Assembly (NCBI GenBank): GCA_029204225.1 | Contig: CM055094.1 | Coordinates: 24,822,541 to 24,886,540, forward strand | Length of the DNA stretch: 64,000 nt | Direction of reading: 5' to 3' | Source of the DNA: Diphasiastrum complanatum | Taxonomy: Eukaryota; Streptophyta; Lycopodiopsida; Lycopodiales; Lycopodiaceae | Part shown: positions 1-11,545 of the stretch, one piece after another | Layout of the letters: each line of letters starts with the position of its first letter | Position numbering within the stretch: position 1 is the first letter of the stretch | The notes under the pieces: model-generated | Told to the model about the DNA's origin: nothing | Seen by the model: only the letters and a program-made list of their open reading frames with translations | Database searches by the model: none | Position numbers and translations under genes: made by a program

Positions 1-308
1 GGTTCACGAGAGTCTGGCCAAGCTGGTCAGAAGAACTTATCGCAGAGGGATCCTATCCAGATGCAGCAGACTTTGAAGCGAAAAGAGGCATCTCCTATGG
101 CTTGTCAGGCTTACAACAAGTCTCCCCTCAGTCCAGAGCAAACGGAGAAGGCCAAGAAAGACGGATTATGATTTTTCTGTCTTGGCAGGCATCTTGTCAA
201 AGATTGTCCTTGCCGCACCGACACGACGCAAAATGTTTTACAGCAGCGTCAAGATAATGACAAGGATGAGGAGATTTTGGAAGACTTATTAGTAAGTGAC
301 GATGTGTA
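1..308 (+). pseudogene. Gag zinc-knuckle fragment (gypsy A)
   Basis: The translation contains FFCLGRHLVKDCP, a CCHC knuckle whose first Cys codon region is destroyed by a TGA near 168. An acidic tail ends at the TAG at about 307. It resembles the end of a Ty3/gypsy Gag and is clearly non-functional. Confidence 0.5.
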
Positions 309-639
309 GGTAGCTTGTATAGTTTTTCTTTCTTTTGCATGTATATAAAGTTTGGACATGAGGGTATGTCTCATGTTTTAAAAGGGGGGGAGACCATTTG
401 TTGAGGGTCCTCTTGTTACCTGTATGCAAATAAAGAGAATGGAGATTCAGTATTTGTGGTTTTGTTATGTGAATGTTGATTCTAGTTTTGATTCTTATGT
501 TGGTAATAATCAGATAAGCACACTCACTAATAAACCACAAGAAGCTTCATTTACTTTTGCATCCCCTAGTGCACATGCATTTTCATTACAGCCTAGATGT
601 GACCCAACAAGTGAGTTGGAGAAGTCCATCTGCACTCAA
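309..639 (+). other. Gag-RT linker of gypsy A, mostly unrecognisable
   Basis: This stretch holds an AAAAGGGGGGG purine run near 380 and an AATAAAG near 430. Both look like 3'-end or LTR signals, so a small LTR fragment may be buried here. From about 424 an open frame leads toward the RT. Confidence 0.3.
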
Positions 640-1725
640 TTTAAACACGTGCTAATTTGTGATATGCCAGAGGGATTGCTGCCTAGTCGGAACATTGATC
701 ATCGTATTGAGCTCGTTCCAGGGGCAAGTCGGTATGTAGGCATCCTTATAGGATGAGGCTAAGCAAGTCCGGTATGTAGGCATCCTTATAGGATGAGCCT
801 AAAAGAGGAAGAGGAAGTCAGAAAGATGTTGGAGAAGTATCTCAAGCTGGGATACATCCGTCCTAGTTATTCACCTTTCGCCTCTCCTATTTTACTTGTC
901 AAGAAAAAGGATGGTAGTTTCCGGATGTGTGTAGATTACAGAGGATTGAATAAGATCATTGTAAAGCACAAGTATCCGATGGCTAGGATTGATGATCTAC
1001 TGGATGTGTTGCAAGTGCAACCATTTTCAGTAAGATAGATCTCAAAACTGGATACCATCAAATACGGATTCGAGATGAAGACCTCCAGAAGACAACATTC
1101 CGAACCCGTTTCGGTCATTATGAGTTTTGGTTATGCCATTTGGGTTAACCAATGCCCCAGCCACAGTCATGATGCTCATGAACGATGTCTTGCGAGACTA
1201 TATGGGCAAGTTTGTCGTCAATTTTATTGACGATATAGTGGTTTTTAGTAAAGCAGCCGAGGAGCATGAGGTTTATCTCAAGACCATATTGGATATTGGG
1301 CAAGTTACAAGCTTCTGTCTTGTATGCCAATGCTCAGAAGACAGAGTTGTGTAAGACTCGCGTTGAGTATTTGCGTCACGTAGTGACAACTGAGGGTATT
1401 TCGGTTCACCCAGCCAAGGCGGTTGTGGTTAAGAAGTGGGCGAGGCCTGCCGATATATGCCAATCACAATCTTTCTTAGGCTTTTGTAAGTTCTACCTGC
1501 GGTTCATCAGGAATTATTCCTAGATAGCTGCTCCTCTAACGGACCAGTTAAGGAAAAACAACACTGTGGTTCGATGGGATGCTGAAGTTCAGCAACGTTT
1601 TGAGAACTTGAACGAGTCGCTGGCCACAGCTCCAGTTCTCAAGGTTGTGGATACCTAGAAACCTTTTGACCTAGAGACAAACGCAAGTGGCATTGTCGTA
1701 GGTGCAGTGTTGAGCCAAGAGGGTA
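640..1725 (+). pseudogene. Gypsy A reverse transcriptase / start of RNase H, broken
   Basis: RT motifs are visible across frames: [51 protein letters not shown] and [11 protein letters not shown]. The catalytic box is changed from the usual YLDD or FLDD to FIDDIVVFS. The end reads TNASGIVVGAVLSQEG, the start of RNase H. A 40-bp tandem duplication (copies starting 731 and 771), several stops and frame changes inactivate it. Similarity ends where the LTR of element B begins (1728). Confidence 0.8.
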
Positions 1726-1727
1726 AA

Positions 1728-2085
1728 TGTAATAGATCCTAACACCACAGTAGGGCAAACACTAACTGATCCACCCAACCTTGCCTACTCCCTGATATAG
1801 AGTAAGCCCCTCCTAGCCTAGTGAGAGGACTGGTAGCATGCAATTGCCAAGTGTCGGCCACGTATCACCGACGTGGCCGACTGCACGTCGGGACCCAACT
1901 GGGAGCCCTATCCTGCTGACAGGGTCCCTAGGCTGTGTTAGGCCCGCCATAGCTATGGACCGTGCTGAGGCACACTATTCACACTGTCTTGCCCTGTTGG
2001 TCATGTACGCTGGACACGACCCTGACTATGGTATCTGACCTATCTGTGTTCTCTAGGGTTCGGCACTGGTTACGAGCTCGTAACA
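1728..2085 (-). repeat. 3' LTR of gypsy B
   Basis: On the minus strand it begins TGTTACGAGC directly after the purine-rich tract AAGGGGGAGGGAG and ends TCTATTACA. The TG...CA borders and adjacent polypurine tract support the call. No second copy is in the window for comparison. Confidence 0.6.
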
Positions 2086-2116
2086 CTCCCTCCCCCTTAA
2101 GAACCGTCTTGGTCCT

Positions 2117-2715
2117 CTAAGACAAAGTCTGGAAAAATCTTGCGAAGGACGGTGCCTCTTTCCCAAGTGGCATTCTCAACAAGCTGATCATTCCACTTAA
2201 CCAATATTCTCGGTATAGAGTATGACGAGTCTGCGTCTCTCTACTATCAACAATCTCCTCTAGTTCATGTGGAGGTTGCTGAGGATCCAATGGGAGATCT
2301 AGAACACTGTCCCCTACCAAATTTTCTGATCTGGCTAAGGCTTTTCGTAACTGACTTACATGAAAGATTGGAAAAACCTTACTACTGTGTGGGAGTTCTA
2401 GTTCATAGGTGACCTCGCCTAGTCTCCTACTGATGGTAAAGGGACCACAATACCTTGGAGACAACTTACTCTCAAGTAGACTTTCTCACCAGTGGAGAAC
2501 TGCACATCCCATCTGTGTGGATCTGCATAATGCCTGGCTCGATCCTGGGACTGCCTAATGCTACGCTTAGCATGTTCTATCATCTGGTTTAGGTCCTCTA
2601 AAAAGTTTCTGGTTGCTTCAACTGTCTCTTGTTTAAACCCTACAGCTGTGGGTGAGCGTGGCTGAAAACCGTACATCACCATAAATGGGCTGTATCCCGT
2701 AGCTGAATGTTTGGT
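2117..2715 (-). pseudogene. Integrase C-terminus (gypsy B)
   Basis: The minus strand first gives [19 protein letters not shown] (end of the integrase core). A second frame then gives [32 protein letters not shown] and a chromodomain-like tail [16 protein letters not shown]. Two overlapping frames show a frameshift near 2440. Confidence 0.8.
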
Positions 2716-3722
2716 ACTGTTTCGACCACAAATGGCTGATTGGGGTCGACGACTTTTAAAACTCGTGCTGTAACTAAGGCTGTTTTGAGAGCATCAAAGC
2801 TCTCCTGCTGTGCGGACTCCCAACTGAACTCCTTTCCCTTCCCCTTAAGAAGATTTGTCATGGGAACTCCTATCTGAGCATATTCCTTGACAAATCGTCT
2901 GTAATATCCCGCCAAACCAAGAAAGATTTGAGGTTCTAAAATATTCTGAGGTCTCAGCCAACTGAGTATGGCTTTAACCTTATTGGGGTCCATCTTAATC
3001 CCGTCTGCTGAGATAATGTGACCCAAATAAGCTACTTCTTCAACGAAGAATTCACACTTGGATTCTTTAGCATAAAGCTTATGCTTTCTAAGCAGTCGAA
3101 ACACCTTTCTGAGGTGTTTTAGATGCTCGTTCCTCGTTTTGCTATAGACGAGGATGTCATCTAAAAATACGACTACAAACTTACCCAAGTATGGTCTGAG
3201 GACACTGTTCATCAAGGTCATAAAGGTAACTGGAGCATTTGTGAGTCCAAATGGCATCACCTTAAACTCATAATGACCATGACGACTCCTAAATGTTGTT
3301 TTCGGGACATCTTCCGACTTTATACGGACTTGATGATATCCCGATCTAAGGTCTGTTTTACTGAAAAATTTAGCCTCGTCGAGTTGATCAAACAACTCGT
3401 CTGCCCGAGGCATAGGGTACTTATTCTTAATTGTGACTTTATTGAGGGCTCTGTAATCTACGCAAGGACGCATAGACCCTTCTTTCTTTTTCACCAAAAG
3501 GACTGGTGAGGCCCATGGTGAACTACTGGTCTGAATTTGGCCTTTCCCAAGATAATCTGTTAACTGCCTAGTTATTTCTTCATCCTCTGTTCGGCTGACC
3601 CGATACGGAGGTATAGAAACAGGTGCTGTACCTGGTACTAGTTTTATTACATGATCTACCTCTCTGCTAGGTGGCAAACCATGTGGCAAATCATCAGGAA
3701 AAACATCTTTAAATTTAGACAA
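2676..3722 (-). pseudogene. Reverse transcriptase (gypsy B), long open frame
   Basis: This is a 348-codon open frame with all main RT blocks: [62 protein letters not shown], the catalytic FLDDILVYS and [10 protein letters not shown]. It ends in the tether [12 protein letters not shown] and then jumps through a deletion into integrase sequence, so RNase H is absent. This is the best preserved gypsy RT in the window. Confidence 0.9.
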
Positions 3723-3749
3723 TAAAGTTTCTAGTTTGCTGATTTTCTG

Positions 3750-4116
3750 CTATACAGAACTGGAAATAGAAACTTCAGGAATAAACTGAAAGTCACATAA
3801 GAATACCTGATGGTTGTCATCTCCGATTAGCAGACAGAGCTCTGAACTGCAGACCATAGGACTGTTGGGAACATCATGCTCCCCATGCAACTGGATCTCT
3901 CGACCTTTATGCTGAAAGCTGAGAGTGTTCTCCTGATAATTTCTGTGGAGGGAAGGTCCTAAACTGTAGAGCCAGTCTCTCCCGAGAACAATGTCTGTGC
4001 GCTCCAGGTGCATTATCTAAAAGTTTATTTCATCTTGATACCCCTGAATACCAAGATTTAAATTACTTACCATAGTTTCCCAAATTTTCTTATCTTCACC
4101 CTTAGCTAATGAAACT
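3750..4116 (-). pseudogene. Retropepsin C-terminal part (gypsy B)
   Basis: The translation ERTDIVLGRDWLYSLGPSLH matches the conserved C-terminal block of Ty3/gypsy protease (ILG-x-DWL). The catalytic DSG part is missing because the element is truncated at about 4116. Confidence 0.7.
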
Positions 4117-4311
4117 ATGTACCTACAAGTTATCTCCTAGGTATTGTGGACCATGGTTGATTATTAAAAAGGTGAGCAGCTTATAAGCTACAGCTACCTG
4201 TGGGATGCAAGGTGCATCCAGTTTCCAAGTTAGCAAACTGAAGAAATGTTTGCACGATGGTGATAGCCTGGTGGAAGGTCTAGTGTCTCTAGAGGAGAAA
4301 GACACCACAAG
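4117..4311 (+). pseudogene. Integrase C-terminus of gypsy A, part 1
   Basis: [17 protein letters not shown] and VHPVFQVSKLKKCLHDGD are typical of the gypsy integrase end; one TAA lies near 4180. The frame continues to EEKDTT and is cut by element C. It resumes at 9230. Confidence 0.75.
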
Positions 4312-4756
4312 TGTTAGGGACCCAACTCCCTTGGGTCCCAAACCCAGACTTGAGACTGGACGATGACTGGGCCTGTAGACTTGACCGGTGACTCGTGAAC
4401 CTGCATGGTTGCCACGTGTCATGATCTAGGTGTGCACATGGCTTGGAGTCTCTCTCCTTGGAGGTATACAAGGGGAGGAGGACTCATTTGCCATCCATTC
4501 TATCTGCCTAGGAGGAGGTGGATGGAGAGTGTGTGCACGGCCAGGATGTTTGCTAGCATGGGGCAGGAGATGGCTGAGAGCCTAGGCGGTGGTATGGGAC
4601 GCCGTCTAGGATGGAGGTCGGATGCTTGATACGGTCACAGGCCAGGGCACGGTGGGTGGACCCGGATTAGGTCCTACAGCGGGGTGGAACGTGAATCGTT
4701 CGGTCTCTTGTCGTTAACCGGCACCTCGAGGTTTGCAGTAAGTAGGGATTGTAACA
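4312..4756 (+). repeat. 5' LTR of gypsy C
   Basis: It begins TGTTAGGGACCC and ends GGATTGTAACA. Positions 4581-4756 are repeated almost exactly at 9046-9224. The next bases, TATGGTATCAAACCC, are the likely tRNA primer-binding site. Confidence 0.85.
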
Positions 4757-5571
4757 TATGGTATCAAACCCACTGCATGCTAAAAGCAGGCGCGTTGATC
4801 CGTAGTGGTTTTCTTGTAATTTACATTGCTTCTGACGGATTTCAAAACGGATTTGAAATGCATTTTTTATGCACTTTTCAGGGTTTACTTACTGATTCAG
4901 TTCCGCTCAAAGTTATGTAGCGAACTGATCCGTGGGCCCCCCCAGCGCTATAAAAACAAGGAAACAGTTACTCGCTGTTTCATCAGCGGAGGTAGCCAAA
5001 ACTCAGATTTCGCCCCTCTATTCTTGACCATAAGGTACGGTTCAGAAACAGACAGGTGTCAAAAACCTATAGGACGCAATTTCGCTGGACTGGAGGTAGG
5101 CGGACAGTAGTTCCGCGGGCCCCTAGCTCTTTTTAAAAAAAAAAAAGTGTATCCCTGTTGCGATGAACTGCAACGGAAGGGAAGGGGATCTGAAATCCAG
5201 CGAAGGGGGGTTGAAATCCAATGAAAGTCTTGGAAGGGGTGAGGTGGCATCTGTTTGCCACGAGGGATAGAAATTATCCAATCCTTTGGCTGTAAATAAG
5301 TCGAGGTGGCAAAGAAAAGCCACTTGGTAGGTAGTAGGCAAGCATGGAGAGGGAGGCATACCTCTCCTATGCATCTGTTTTTTTTTTAAAAGAGGTGGAG
5401 GTGGAGGTGCATCCTTCTCTTTGCTCTCTCTTATTCCTCTTGGCAGCCATGGACAATACCATTTGGTTTGTGAAGAGACAGCAAGAGTAGCCTTGTATCT
5501 ACTTTCCTTGAGCAGCTTTTGATTCTCTTCTATCATCTCTTTCTTAATTCACCTTTTTTCTTCTTGTAAAA
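4757..5571 (+). other. Untranslated leader of gypsy C
   Basis: This stretch of about 0.8 kb lies between the primer-binding site and the Gag start. It contains A-runs near 5136 and 5378 and no convincing gene. ORFs crossing it on either strand have no recognisable motif. Confidence 0.6.
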
Positions 5572-6559
5572 ATGGAGCCTACTCCTACCACAGCCTATGT
5601 CCCCTGCTAAAGAGGCTACAGTATCTACCTCTGTCTTAGACCCTGATGCTTTGATGCTAGCAATTAACAATCTACAGCAACAGATTGTAGATATGCAAGC
5701 TAGGCACAGTCGGGATCAGCAGGATCTCAAGGAATTGACGCAGCTAAGGCAATTGGTGCATCAACCCTTGTTCACTCCTGAAGTTTTTGCTGGGGAAAAG
5801 AAGGATAGAACCCCGGAGGCGGTCTTGCAGTGGTTGGATTGATGGAATTCGCACTTTTCCATGCACGATTCATCCGAAATTAACAAGATCAATCTTGCCG
5901 TCATGTACCTGTGAGGTAAAGCATTTACCTGGTGGCAAGATTTAAGGGGTAAGCCTGAAATTCCTAGGAATTGGGAGGATTTCAGTAAGGCCTTTAAGGT
6001 GGCCTTCCTTCCTATTCTTGATGATTTTCAATTTTACCCTCAGTATGCAACGATCCATATGGGGAACCGGCCCCTAGATCAGTATTTACAAGATTTTCAG
6101 GAGGTCTATTCTCGTTTTGCAACTAGAATAGATCCTGTGTTAGTAAAGTTGCATTTTATACTTGGGTTGCCAAGAGACTACCAGCTAGAGGTTAGGAGGA
6201 ACCAGCCTCTTACCCTCAAGGATGCTATTCGCTTTGCCAGAATCTACAATGATACTCGTATGATGGCCAAGCCTGAGGCTGGTGTCTTGCTCGACGTAAA
6301 GGGTAAGAAGCCTTTCTTTCCAAAGAAATTGAAAGATAAGGCAAAGGATGGGGCTTCAGGTTCAGGTAAGTCGAAGAAAAGATCTACCTTGGATCAGGAA
6401 ACCTTTATGAAATCCAGAAGCAACAATCTATGCTTCAACTGCATGGAACCAGGTCATGTCGCGAAGGAATGTCCAAAGACACGGAAAGCTAAAGGGGCAT
6501 CTTTTGAGCTATTAAGCACAGTGTTGCTAGCCAATGTCCAGAAGTCTGCTAGTAAGTGA
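5572..6559 (+). pseudogene. Gag polyprotein (gypsy C)
   Basis: The likely start is MEPTPTTAYV at 5572, with a frameshift near 5600. The rest reads LMLAINNLQQQIVDMQARH (coiled coil), FTWWQDL and QYLQDFQEVYSRFA, which are Ty3 Gag capsid-like blocks. It closes with an intact zinc knuckle CFNCMEPGHVAKEC at about 6430. Stops at 5840 and 5912 break the frame. No protease follows. Confidence 0.85.
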
Positions 6560-6699
6560 GACGAATATATAAAATTCGTGAGAGAGATAGTTCCTCTCAC
6601 GCCGACGCACTGTGTGGGTTTGCCACAACAATGCTCAAGAAATTCACTGTCAATACAATAGATATTGTGCAGATGATTTTCTTATCTTAAAACTACCTT

Positions 6700-7140
6700 A
6701 AGATGGTCCATGTTAGGCCTAGTAAATCTTCTTGGGAAGCACCTGTGCTCTTGGTTGATAAAAAAGACGGAGGTACTCGTCTTTGTGTGGACATTAAAAA
6801 GTTGAATAAATTAACGATTTAAAACCGTTATCCTTTGCCGCAAATGGATGAGCTACTTGATTGATTGCATGGTGCAAAGTACTTCACCAAAATCGATTTG
6901 AGATCAGCGTATCATCAGATTCGCATAAAGACTGAGGATGTTAAAAAAAGCGGGTTTAGAACTAGGTACGGCCATTATGAGTTTCTGGTTTTACCATTTG
7001 CCTTTACAAATGCTCCAGCAACCTTCCAACAAATGATGAACGATCTTCTTCGTCCATATCTGGGAAAGTTCGTAATAGTCTACTTGGATGATATTCTAAG
7101 ACCTTGGAGGAGCATGAGGAGCATCTCAAGACTGTCTTAA
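6700..7140 (+). pseudogene. Reverse transcriptase (gypsy C)
   Basis: Motifs: [55 protein letters not shown] and catalytic YLDDIL at about 7081. Stops occur at about 6821 and 6862, and the frame shifts right after YLDD. It starts after a deletion that removed protease. Confidence 0.88.
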
Positions 7141-7787
7141 AGTTACTTAGACAGGAGAAGCTTTTTGCCAAGGAGTCCAAATGTGTGTTCTTCCAGAAAA
7201 GGTTGTTATACCTTGGTCACATTATTTCGGACCATGGGTTGGAAATTGAACCAAATAAAGTCCGACAAGTACGTGAATGGCCTATTTCTAAAACCATCCG
7301 GGAGGTTAAGTCCTTTTTGGGCTTTATGGGGTTTTTTCATAGATTCATCTTGAACTATGCATTGGCCTTGACGAATGTCCTCAGGGTGGCTAAGAGAGTT
7401 AGCCAGCACAGTAAGTTCAGTCCTCCAGTTACTCGGACTGAAGAATTGAATCAGAGTTTTCAGAACCTCAAATACTGTGTAACTACAACACATATTCTAC
7501 ACATAGTGGATCCTAACAAGCCGTATGTACTTGAAATGGATGCCAGTGACTATGCTATAGGCACAGTCCTATATCAGGATGGTAGACCGGTAGCTTTTGA
7601 AAGCAAAAAGTCGGACCCTGCTCAAAGGCGGTATTCCACCTATGACAAGGAACTTTTTGCTGTTATTCATGCCCTGAAAGTTTGGAGACATTATTTGTAT
7701 GGCTCCCAGTTTACTATGGTTACTGACCATCAAGCGTTAAAGTATATTAACAATGCGGTCGACCTTAGGAGTCGTAAGGCCAGATAG
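7104..7787 (+). pseudogene. RT thumb and RNase H (gypsy C)
   Basis: This frame begins [20 protein letters not shown] and includes YLGHIISDHGLEIE. RNase H is recognisable from EMDASDYAIGTVLYQDG, the YDKELFAVIHALKVWRHYL helix and TDHQALKYI; the acidic residues are kept. It ends at a TAG at 7785. Confidence 0.9.
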
Positions 7788-7793
7788 TCAAAG

Positions 7794-9045
7794 ATGCTCC
7801 AAGAATTTCATTATGACATTGAGTACCGGAAGGGTACTTCTAATAGTGTCGCGGATGCCTTAAGCCGGATTGGAGAGGTTAATCAGTTAAGCTTTTCTGA
7901 GATCCAATCTGAGTTGTATCTGTCCTTAAGAGATTTGTGTAAGACCGATAGGTACTTCGGTCGTATTTGGCTAGACGTCTTGGCAGGTTCTTCTAGATCT
8001 AGTAATGAGCTTGGAATGCAGGATTCCAAGATTTTTCCTCAGGACAAGATACAGAGAGACTATTCCATTAGGAATGGGTTACTTTTCCGGAATGGTATAA
8101 GGGCCCAAATCCTGCATGAATGTCATGACAGCCCGTGTGCAGGGCACCCTGGTGCTCAAAGACGCCTGAATTAGAAAAAATGAACTTTTATTGGCCAAAC
8201 TTAAAAAGTCAAGTGGAGGCATATGTACGCAAGTGTGCGCAATGCCAAGTTGATAAAGCTGAAAGACTTAAGGCATCTGGTTTGTTAATGCCCTTGGAAA
8301 TTCCCGAAAGAAAGTGGAAAAACATTTCCATGGACTTTGTCGTTGGGCTAACTCGGACGGGGAAGCAAAATGATGCCATTTGGGTAATAGTTGACAGGTT
8401 AACTAAAATGGCGTACTTCATACCAACCAAGCAAATTGTCAAAGCTTCTGAACTTGCTCAACTTTTCGTTGAGAAGTTGTTCAGGTTGTTTGGTTTGTCG
8501 AATGACATTGTTAGTGATTGAGATCCAAAGTTCACTGGCAAATTCTAGCAAGCGGTCTTTGAGAAATTAGAGACCACTTTAAGTTTGGGGTCATCAGATC
8601 ATCCTGAATCGGATGGTCAGACAGAGAGGACGAACCGGTCTATGGAAGATATGCTTCGAGCATATGTTTCCAGAAGACAGTCGGATTGGGAAAGGTACAT
8701 TCCAACGATTGAGTTTGCGTATAACAGCGCAAAGCACTCAACGACAGGTTTTAGTCCATTTTCTCTGATGTATGGTTTCCAGCCTAGGGCTCCCATTTCA
8801 GTGGGCCTCAAAGGCCTCAAGGTTAAGGCAGCAGTAGATTTCCTGCATGATATGCAAGAAATGTTGCTTGTTGCTCGCGAGAACGTAAAACCGGCTTAGG
8901 ATAGAGCCCAGTTTTATGCTAATCAAAAGCGACAACCTAGGGTCTATGAGGAGGGGGCTTGGGTATATCTTAGAATCCCAAAAGATTCTAAGGTACTAGA
9001 GACTGGAAAATGCCCTAAGTTATCACCTCGGTATGCAGGACCATT
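7794..9045 (+). pseudogene. Integrase (gypsy C)
   Basis: The zinc domain HECHDSPCAGHPG and CAQCQ is split by a frameshift near 8174. The core gives MDFVVGL, IVDRLTKMAYFIP, NDIVSD and ESDGQTERTNR, so the D-D-E residues are present, with stops at 8519 and about 8547. The end KCPKLSPRYAGPF runs straight into the truncated 3' LTR. Confidence 0.88.
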
Positions 9046-9224
9046 CCTAGGCGGTGGTATGGGACGCCGTCTAGGATGGAGGTCGGATCCAGCTTGATAC
9101 GGTCACAGGCCAGGGCACGGTGGGTGGACCCGGAATAGGTCCTACGGCAGGGTGGAACGTGAATCGTTCGGTCTCTTGTGGTTAACCGACACCTGGAGGT
9201 TTGCAGTAAGTAGGGATTGTAACA
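9046..9224 (+). repeat. Truncated 3' LTR of gypsy C
   Basis: It starts at CCTAGGCGGTGG, equivalent to 4581 in the 5' LTR, and ends GTAACA followed by the ACAAG duplication. The first 269 bp of the LTR, the polypurine tract and the integrase tail are deleted. Confidence 0.9.
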
Positions 9225-9229
9225 ACAAG

Positions 9230-9412
9230 TTATGGGCCAGAAAGAATCCTAGATCGAAGGGAGCGACGATTGCGGAATCGTCTCCTTCAAGAGTATCTAG
9301 TAACCTGGAAAGGGCATCCGTTGTCAAATGCCACCTGGGAGACGCGACAGGTGTTGCAGAAGTCTCACCCATTGTCATCGAGGACCGATGACTTGCCAGA
9401 GGAGGGAATGAT
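9230..9412 (+). pseudogene. Integrase C-terminus of gypsy A, part 2
   Basis: This resumes the frame left at 4311: YGPERILDRRERRLRNR, then LLQEYLVTWKGHPLSNATWE, a chromodomain-like tail. It stops just before the LTR, after the purine-rich GAGGAGGGAATGA. Confidence 0.85.
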
Positions 9413-9917
9413 TGTTAGAGTCCAGTTACGACTCTATCATGACCTTGGCATGGCCGGTTACCAAAGGGCCTAAGTCCTAGTGTTGGCAAGGGTCAGTGAC
9501 CGACGAGGACATCTGTCCCAAGTAGGCACCGGTGCGTCACGAGCAGTGACCCGGTGTGGCCGCCTGACAAGCTGTCAGAGATGCGGTGTGTCTTGACCGT
9601 CAGGACCCTAGTCGTCAGTGACGAGATGCTAGCCGGCAAGTAGTCAGGGTGACCAAGAGTGTCTTTGTCGGGCACAAGGATGGTACCCTACGAGTCACTC
9701 AGTATTCACAGGTCACAGGGGGCAGGCATGCCAAGTGGACTGATCACCCACAGGTGGATGCCATGTGCCAGTTGACGAGAATAGCAGGTAGAAGGACTCA
9801 AAGAGGGGGTGCCTATGGTTGGGAGGATGATTCTACACACCGGCTTCTAGGATTCACGAGCTTGGAGAGACTTGCTTATGACAACTTTTCTTTTCTATGT
9901 TTCGCTTTTTCGATCAA
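9413..9917 (+). repeat. 3' LTR of gypsy A (right border approximate)
   Basis: It begins TGTTAGAGTCCAG after a polypurine-like tract. The right border is set where similarity to the LINE at 47.7 kb starts, so it is approximate and the LTR may be cut by the LINE. Confidence 0.55.
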
Positions 9918-10420
9918 AGTACGGAGAGTGAGGATATGGTCAATGGTGGAGTAATGGGCTCGGAACCCTGCTTGGCCCAAAGCATGTCATTTCCTAGATT
10001 CCGCCTTTGAACTCACTACAAAATCAATGTAGTGATGGTACCATATAGCTTCGGGAGAACATGCCCGATCATGATAGTGTGATAATTACCAGGGACCATG
10101 GGGTCACCATATTTGTGAATAGGTTGGATGATGTTGGTGCACTAGGAGGACGGGAAGCCAGAAACAACTGCGAAATTGAAGAGAGTGGGGCAAGTAGGTC
10201 GGCAACATGAGTCAGGAATTCAGATTCAACATCCTCGATGTCTCTAGCTTTAAGGGACTTTAGACTCTTCATGGCTGCAAGGACCATTTCGGGGAGAGCG
10301 GAAAATTTGTGATAAACCTAACCAAAATGAAGCTCCTCAAAAACACCCAACAATAATTCAGCCTTTAAAATCATAAGATTATGAGCACATTGAGATAGTT
10401 CAGGAGACATGTCTTCATGT
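9918..10420 (-). mobile_element. LINE reverse transcriptase fragment
   Basis: Positions 9918-10300 match the RT region of the larger LINE (about 47.7-48.1 kb). Shared words on the minus strand are KARDIEDVESEFLTHVADLL and SSNLFTNMVTPWSLVIITLS, versus TRDIEDLESELLIHAPDTL in the larger copy. Positions 10300-10420 are only weakly similar. It is a dead internal fragment. Confidence 0.75.
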
Positions 10421-11545
10421 CTAAATTAGTGGAAAACATGACCAATCAACAAATTGGTCCCAAGGACGTGCCAACAATATACATGTAAATGATGATATAG
10501 AAATAAATATATATTTGTGTATGTGAGTGTGTTAGAAGTACACACTTATTTATGGACCTAATTGAATTGTACATAGAAATATATCAATCAAAGTTTTCTT
10601 TATGATGTATTGGTAGTTGGGGGCCTACTTGACAACTATGGCATTACTAGAAACATTTTCCCCCCTCAAATACCATTAACATAATTTGGATCTTGGGTAA
10701 CTTGAGCTAAGAATTGGAGGGACCCAACTCTTAATCCATGACTACATGGTAGGTGCATAAGGTCTAGAAGAACCTTGCTTTTTGGAGATTGTTGGTTGGG
10801 GAAGGCTTCTACACCTCTCTGAGGTCCAGTTTTATTAAATAATGATGAATTGGCTACCTTTTTTACTTGAAGCATTTAGATAGATAACCAAAAACTACAT
10901 GGTTTAGATTTCAAAGTTTGAAATTTATCAATGTGTTTATGTCTTGATTGTTGAGTCTAGCCTGAACAATCTTAAGAGTTAATGAGTAATAGTTTGTCTT
11001 TTCTTTTCCATTGGTCAATACATCTTCATCCATGCTTCTAAGAATCCACTTCTATTAATGAAACATGTGTTATGATGTTTTTTATATTTACTCTACTAAA
11101 TTGTTTCTTATGGATTTCATTGGAACATGGTTAGAAACATCTCCACATAAGCATGATCTATGGAACGACGTATGGAACATGATTAGAAATGCATCCATGC
11201 AATGCAAAAGTTGTTGTATAGAACAAACTAGTTTTGTACATCTTGCATCTTAGTTACATAGTTATACTATTTGATACGTATATACTATTGAGATGCATGA
11301 TGCATTTCCTCTGGATGAAACCCAAGCAAGAATAGTGAGTTAATCTGAACAGTAATCTTTCAATTTTCCATTCCAAAACAAGATATAATTCAAATAATTT
11401 TTACATGAGTTACACTCCAAAGCATATTGCATGAGGTACAGCTATAGTGAACATTTGATGACATAAGCTAGCTTAGATGCTCATTCTTTTATTACAAAAG
11501 CAAACATTCACTGTATGCATAGTTATAATCCAAGAAAGAGCTTAC
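10421..11545. other. AFG1 intron 10 sequence, no gene seen
   Basis: This is AT-rich sequence with no convincing ORF, splice-bounded exon or repeat. I looked on the minus strand for the next AFG1 block (VGAADY / FISDIPV) and did not find it. Confidence 0.6.

Larger units (their letters stand above)
1728..4116 (-). mobile_element. Ty3/gypsy element B, 5'-truncated
   Basis: On the minus strand the order is protease, RT, integrase end, then a polypurine tract (2086-2098) and an LTR (1728-2085). RNase H and the integrase core were lost in a deletion near 2715. Gag and the 5' LTR are missing, so no target duplication can be checked. It interrupts element A at its RNase H start. Confidence 0.8.
4312..9224 (+). 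mobile_element. Ty3/gypsy element C with ACAAG target duplication
   Basis: The element is bordered by a 445-bp 5' LTR and a truncated 179-bp 3' LTR, and flanked by ACAAG at 4307-4311 and 9225-9229. Internal order is leader, Gag, RT, RNase H, integrase. Protease is deleted between Gag and RT, and several stops and frameshifts are present. The insertion lies in the integrase frame of element A. Confidence 0.9.
1..9917 (+). mobile_element. Ty3/gypsy element A, decayed host of nested insertions
   Basis: Four plus-strand pieces belong together: a Gag-like fragment (1-308), protease-RT-RNase H remains (about 640-1725), the integrase C-terminus (4117-4311 continued at 9230-9412) and a 3' LTR (9413 to about 9917). 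It is interrupted by element B (minus strand) and element C. The integrase reading frame EEKDTT-SYGPERILDRRER is restored when C and one copy of its ACAAG duplication are removed. The 5' LTR is left of the window. RNase H and the integrase core are missing. That all the pieces are one element is inference; the C insertion is well supported. Confidence 0.7.

Noticed and set aside
10300-11545. Looked for AFG1 exon 11 (VGAADY, FISDIPVMSM blocks)
   Set aside because: No minus-strand match with splice borders; it must be left of position 1, beyond the gypsy block, or absent.
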